Part shown: positions 62,323 to 64,000 of the stretch, one piece after another
How the letters are laid out: every line of letters starts with the position of its first letter
Position numbering within the stretch: the first letter of the stretch is position 1
Source of the DNA: Pseudomonas lini
Lineage (GTDB): Bacteria; Pseudomonadota; Gammaproteobacteria; Pseudomonadales; Pseudomonadaceae
DNA: 64,000 nt
Direction: 5' to 3'
Assembly: GCF_964063345.1 (NCBI RefSeq)
Contig: NZ_OZ061318.1
Coordinates: forward strand, 3,162,001-3,226,000
Position numbers and translations under genes: made by a program
Notes under the pieces: model-generated
The model's database searches: none
What the model was told of the DNA's origin: nothing
The model's input: the letters and a program-made list of their open reading frames with translations, nothing else

Positions 62323-63867
62323 ATGCAGCAACTCAATCCTTCCGAAATAAGTGAAATTATCAAGGGCCGCATCGACAAGCTCGATGTGACCTCCCAAGCC
62401 CGTAACGAAGGCACTGTCGTCAGCGTATCTGACGGTATCGTGCGGATTCACGGTCTGGCCGACGTTATGTACGGCGAGATGATCGAGTTTCCGGGCGGCG
62501 TCTTCGGTATGGCTCTCAACCTCGAGCAAGACTCTGTAGGTGCCGTTGTATTGGGCGCTTACCAGTCTCTGGCTGAAGGCATGAGCGCCAAGTGCACTGG
62601 CCGCATCCTCGAAGTTCCGGTGGGTAAGGAACTGCTGGGTCGCGTAGTCGACGCACTGGGTAACCCTGTTGACGGCAAAGGTCCACTGGGCAACACCGAG
62701 ACCGACGCGGTCGAGAAAGTTGCTCCAGGCGTGATCTGGCGTAAGTCGGTAGACCAGCCTGTACAGACTGGCTACAAGGCTGTCGATGCCATGATCCCTG
62801 TCGGCCGTGGCCAGCGTGAGCTGATCATCGGTGACCGTCAGATCGGTAAAACCGCTCTGGCGATCGACGCGATCATCAACCAGAAAAACAGCGGCATTTT
62901 CTGCGTCTACGTAGCGATCGGTCAGAAGCAATCGACCATCGCCAACGTGGTTCGCAAGCTGGAAGAAAACGGCGCTCTGGCCAACACGATCATCGTGGCT
63001 GCCAGTGCTTCGGAATCTCCTGCGCTGCAATTCCTGGCACCGTACTCCGGTTGCACCATGGGTGAATTCTTCCGCGACCGCGGTGAAGACGCGCTGATCG
63101 TTTATGACGATCTGTCCAAGCAAGCAGTGGCTTACCGCCAGATTTCCCTGCTGCTGCGCCGTCCACCAGGCCGTGAAGCTTACCCAGGCGACGTGTTCTA
63201 TCTCCACTCCCGTCTGCTGGAGCGCGCATCCCGCGTTTCGGAAGAATACGTAGAGAAGTTCACCAACGGCGCAGTGACCGGCAAAACCGGTTCCCTGACC
63301 GCACTGCCGATCATCGAAACCCAGGCTGGCGACGTTTCCGCGTTCGTTCCGACCAACGTGATTTCCATCACCGACGGTCAGATCTTCCTGGAATCGGCCA
63401 TGTTCAACTCCGGGATCCGTCCTGCTGTGAACGCCGGTGTTTCGGTATCCCGTGTGGGTGGTGCCGCTCAGACCAAGATCATCAAGAAGCTCTCCGGTGG
63501 TATCCGTACCGCTCTGGCTCAGTACCGTGAACTGGCGGCATTCGCCCAGTTCGCTTCTGACCTGGACGAAGCGACCCGTAAGCAACTTGAGCATGGTCAG
63601 CGCGTTACCGAGCTGATGAAGCAGAAGCAATACGCACCAATGTCGATCGCTGACATGGCGCTGTCGCTGTATGCCGCTGAGCGTGGGTTCCTGACTGACG
63701 TCGAAATCGCCAAGATCGGCAGCTTTGAACAAGCGCTGATTGCTTTCTTCAACCGCGATCACGCCGATTTGATGGCGAAGATCAACGTGAAGGGTGACTT
63801 CAATGACGAAATCGACGCTGGCATGAAAGCCGGTATCGAGAAGTTCAAGGCCACCCAAACCTGGTAA
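62323..63867 (+). CDS. atpA: ATP synthase F1 subunit alpha
   Basis: Regulatory nucleotide-binding subunit of the F1 hexamer. The 514-residue protein has Walker A GDRQIGKT (around 169-176), the catalytic arginine region [17 protein letters not shown] (around 367-383), and the N-terminal beta-barrel. [17 protein letters not shown] start at 62323. A long open frame on the opposite strand is a shadow. Confidence 0.99.
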   Translation: MQQLNPSEISEIIKGRIDKLDVTSQARNEGTVVSVSDGIVRIHGLADVMYGEMIEFPGGVFGMALNLEQDSVGAVVLGAYQSLAEGMSAKCTGRILEVPVGKELLGRVVDALGNPVDGKGPLGNTETDAVEKVAPGVIWRKSVDQPVQTGYKAVDAMIPVGRGQRELIIGDRQIGKTALAIDAIINQKNSGIFCVYVAIGQKQSTIANVVRKLEENGALANTIIVAASASESPALQFLAPYSGCTMGEFFRDRGEDALIVYDDLSKQAVAYRQISLLLRRPPGREAYPGDVFYLHSRLLERASRVSEEYVEKFTNGAVTGKTGSLTALPIIETQAGDVSAFVPTNVISITDGQIFLESAMFNSGIRPAVNAGVSVSRVGGAAQTKIIKKLSGGIRTALAQYRELAAFAQFASDLDEATRKQLEHGQRVTELMKQKQYAPMSIADMALSLYAAERGFLTDVEIAKIGSFEQALIAFFNRDHADLMAKINVKGDFNDEIDAGMKAGIEKFKATQTW

Positions 63868-63872
63868 GCCGC

Positions 63873-63896
63873 AGCGGGAGTCGCAAGGCTCCCGCT
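63873..63896 (+). terminator. Hairpin between atpA and atpG
   Basis: AGCGGGAG-TCGCAAGG-CTCCCGCT: an 8-bp perfect stem in the 50-base gap. It has no T run and is probably an intercistronic mRNA structure affecting stoichiometry, not a stop of transcription. Confidence 0.45.
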
Positions 63897-63917
63897 TGCT
63901 AACCTGATAGGTGTTAC

Positions 63918-64000
63918 ATGGCAGGCGCAAAAGAGATTCGCAGTAAGATTGCGAGCATCAAAAGCACGCAAAAGATTACCAGCGCCATGGAAAAAGTGGC
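63918..64000 (+). CDS. atpG: ATP synthase F1 subunit gamma (start only)
   Basis: The first 27 codons of the central rotor-stalk subunit; the window ends inside the gene. The visible N-terminus [20 protein letters not shown], followed by TSAMEKVA, is typical of gamma. Partial at the 3' side. Confidence 0.97.
   Translation, partial: MAGAKEIRSKIASIKSTQKITSAMEKV

Noticed and set aside
61849..63930. 693-codon minus-strand open frame opposite atpH and atpA
   Set aside because: It spans two certain genes on the other strand and resembles no protein family.

Overview
The window is chromosomal DNA of a Pseudomonas, most probably of the P. fluorescens group. The evidence is the gene order rnpA-rpmH / oriC / dnaA-dnaN-recF-gyrB with mnmE-mnmG-rsmG-parA-parB-atp on the other side, strong similarity of every core protein to Pseudomonas proteins recalled from memory, high GC, and several families of paired inverted repeats (REP/REPIN, for example GTGGCGAGGGAGCTTGCTCCC) that are typical of this group. 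It spans the replication origin: roughly 50 kb lies on the dnaA side and 14 kb on the rpmH/atp side.

Layout. 1-15.5 kb holds the glutamate symporter gltP, an SpmA/SpmB-like membrane protein, a four-gene MCE lipid-transport operon (STAS-MlaE permease, ATPase, MlaD-like protein, lipoprotein), a DUF5924 membrane protein, an M16 peptidase, a Na/Pi cotransporter, TerC, a CitMHS citrate transporter and three small metabolic genes. 15.5-20.8 kb is a choline-sulfate locus: a LysR regulator, choline sulfatase betC, a choline-binding protein and a SulP transporter. 20.9-37.9 kb is conserved housekeeping DNA, colinear (inverted) with PAO1 PA0025-PA0005 as I remember it: aroE, hemF, qor, tsaC, dprA, a LysM protein, def-fmt-rsmB-trkA, a TPR protein, htrB, tag, glyQ-glyS-gmhB-plsC. 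38-43.8 kb is accessory DNA inserted between plsC and gyrB: a CHASE2 histidine kinase with a divergent response regulator, then a DMT exporter with a divergent AraC regulator. 43.9-50.1 kb is gyrB-recF-dnaN-dnaA. 50.1-50.7 kb is oriC. 50.7-64 kb is rpmH-rnpA-yidD-yidC-mnmE, a second origin-like DnaA-box cluster, mnmG-rsmG-parA-parB and the ATP synthase operon atpIBEFHA(G), the last gene being cut by the window end.

How it fits together. DnaA, DnaN, RecF and GyrB start and support replication at the adjacent oriC. ParA and ParB, encoded 7-8 kb away, act on parS sites, one perfect and one nearly perfect copy of which lie inside recF. RnpA, YidD and YidC serve tRNA processing and membrane insertion, and the F0F1 genes supply ATP.

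Points I consider most worth a second look: the 58-bp direct duplication of the gyrB terminator flanking the DMT/AraC cassette; the second DnaA-box plus AT-rich region before mnmG; the parS pair inside recF; the large excess of perfect DnaA boxes inside genes from about 15.7 to 58.2 kb; the CHASE2 two-component module with a long intergenic region; and the choline-sulfate locus with an orphan binding protein and a perfect LysR palindrome. I see no CRISPR array, prophage, transposase gene or defence system. Nothing here is clearly a wholly new system.
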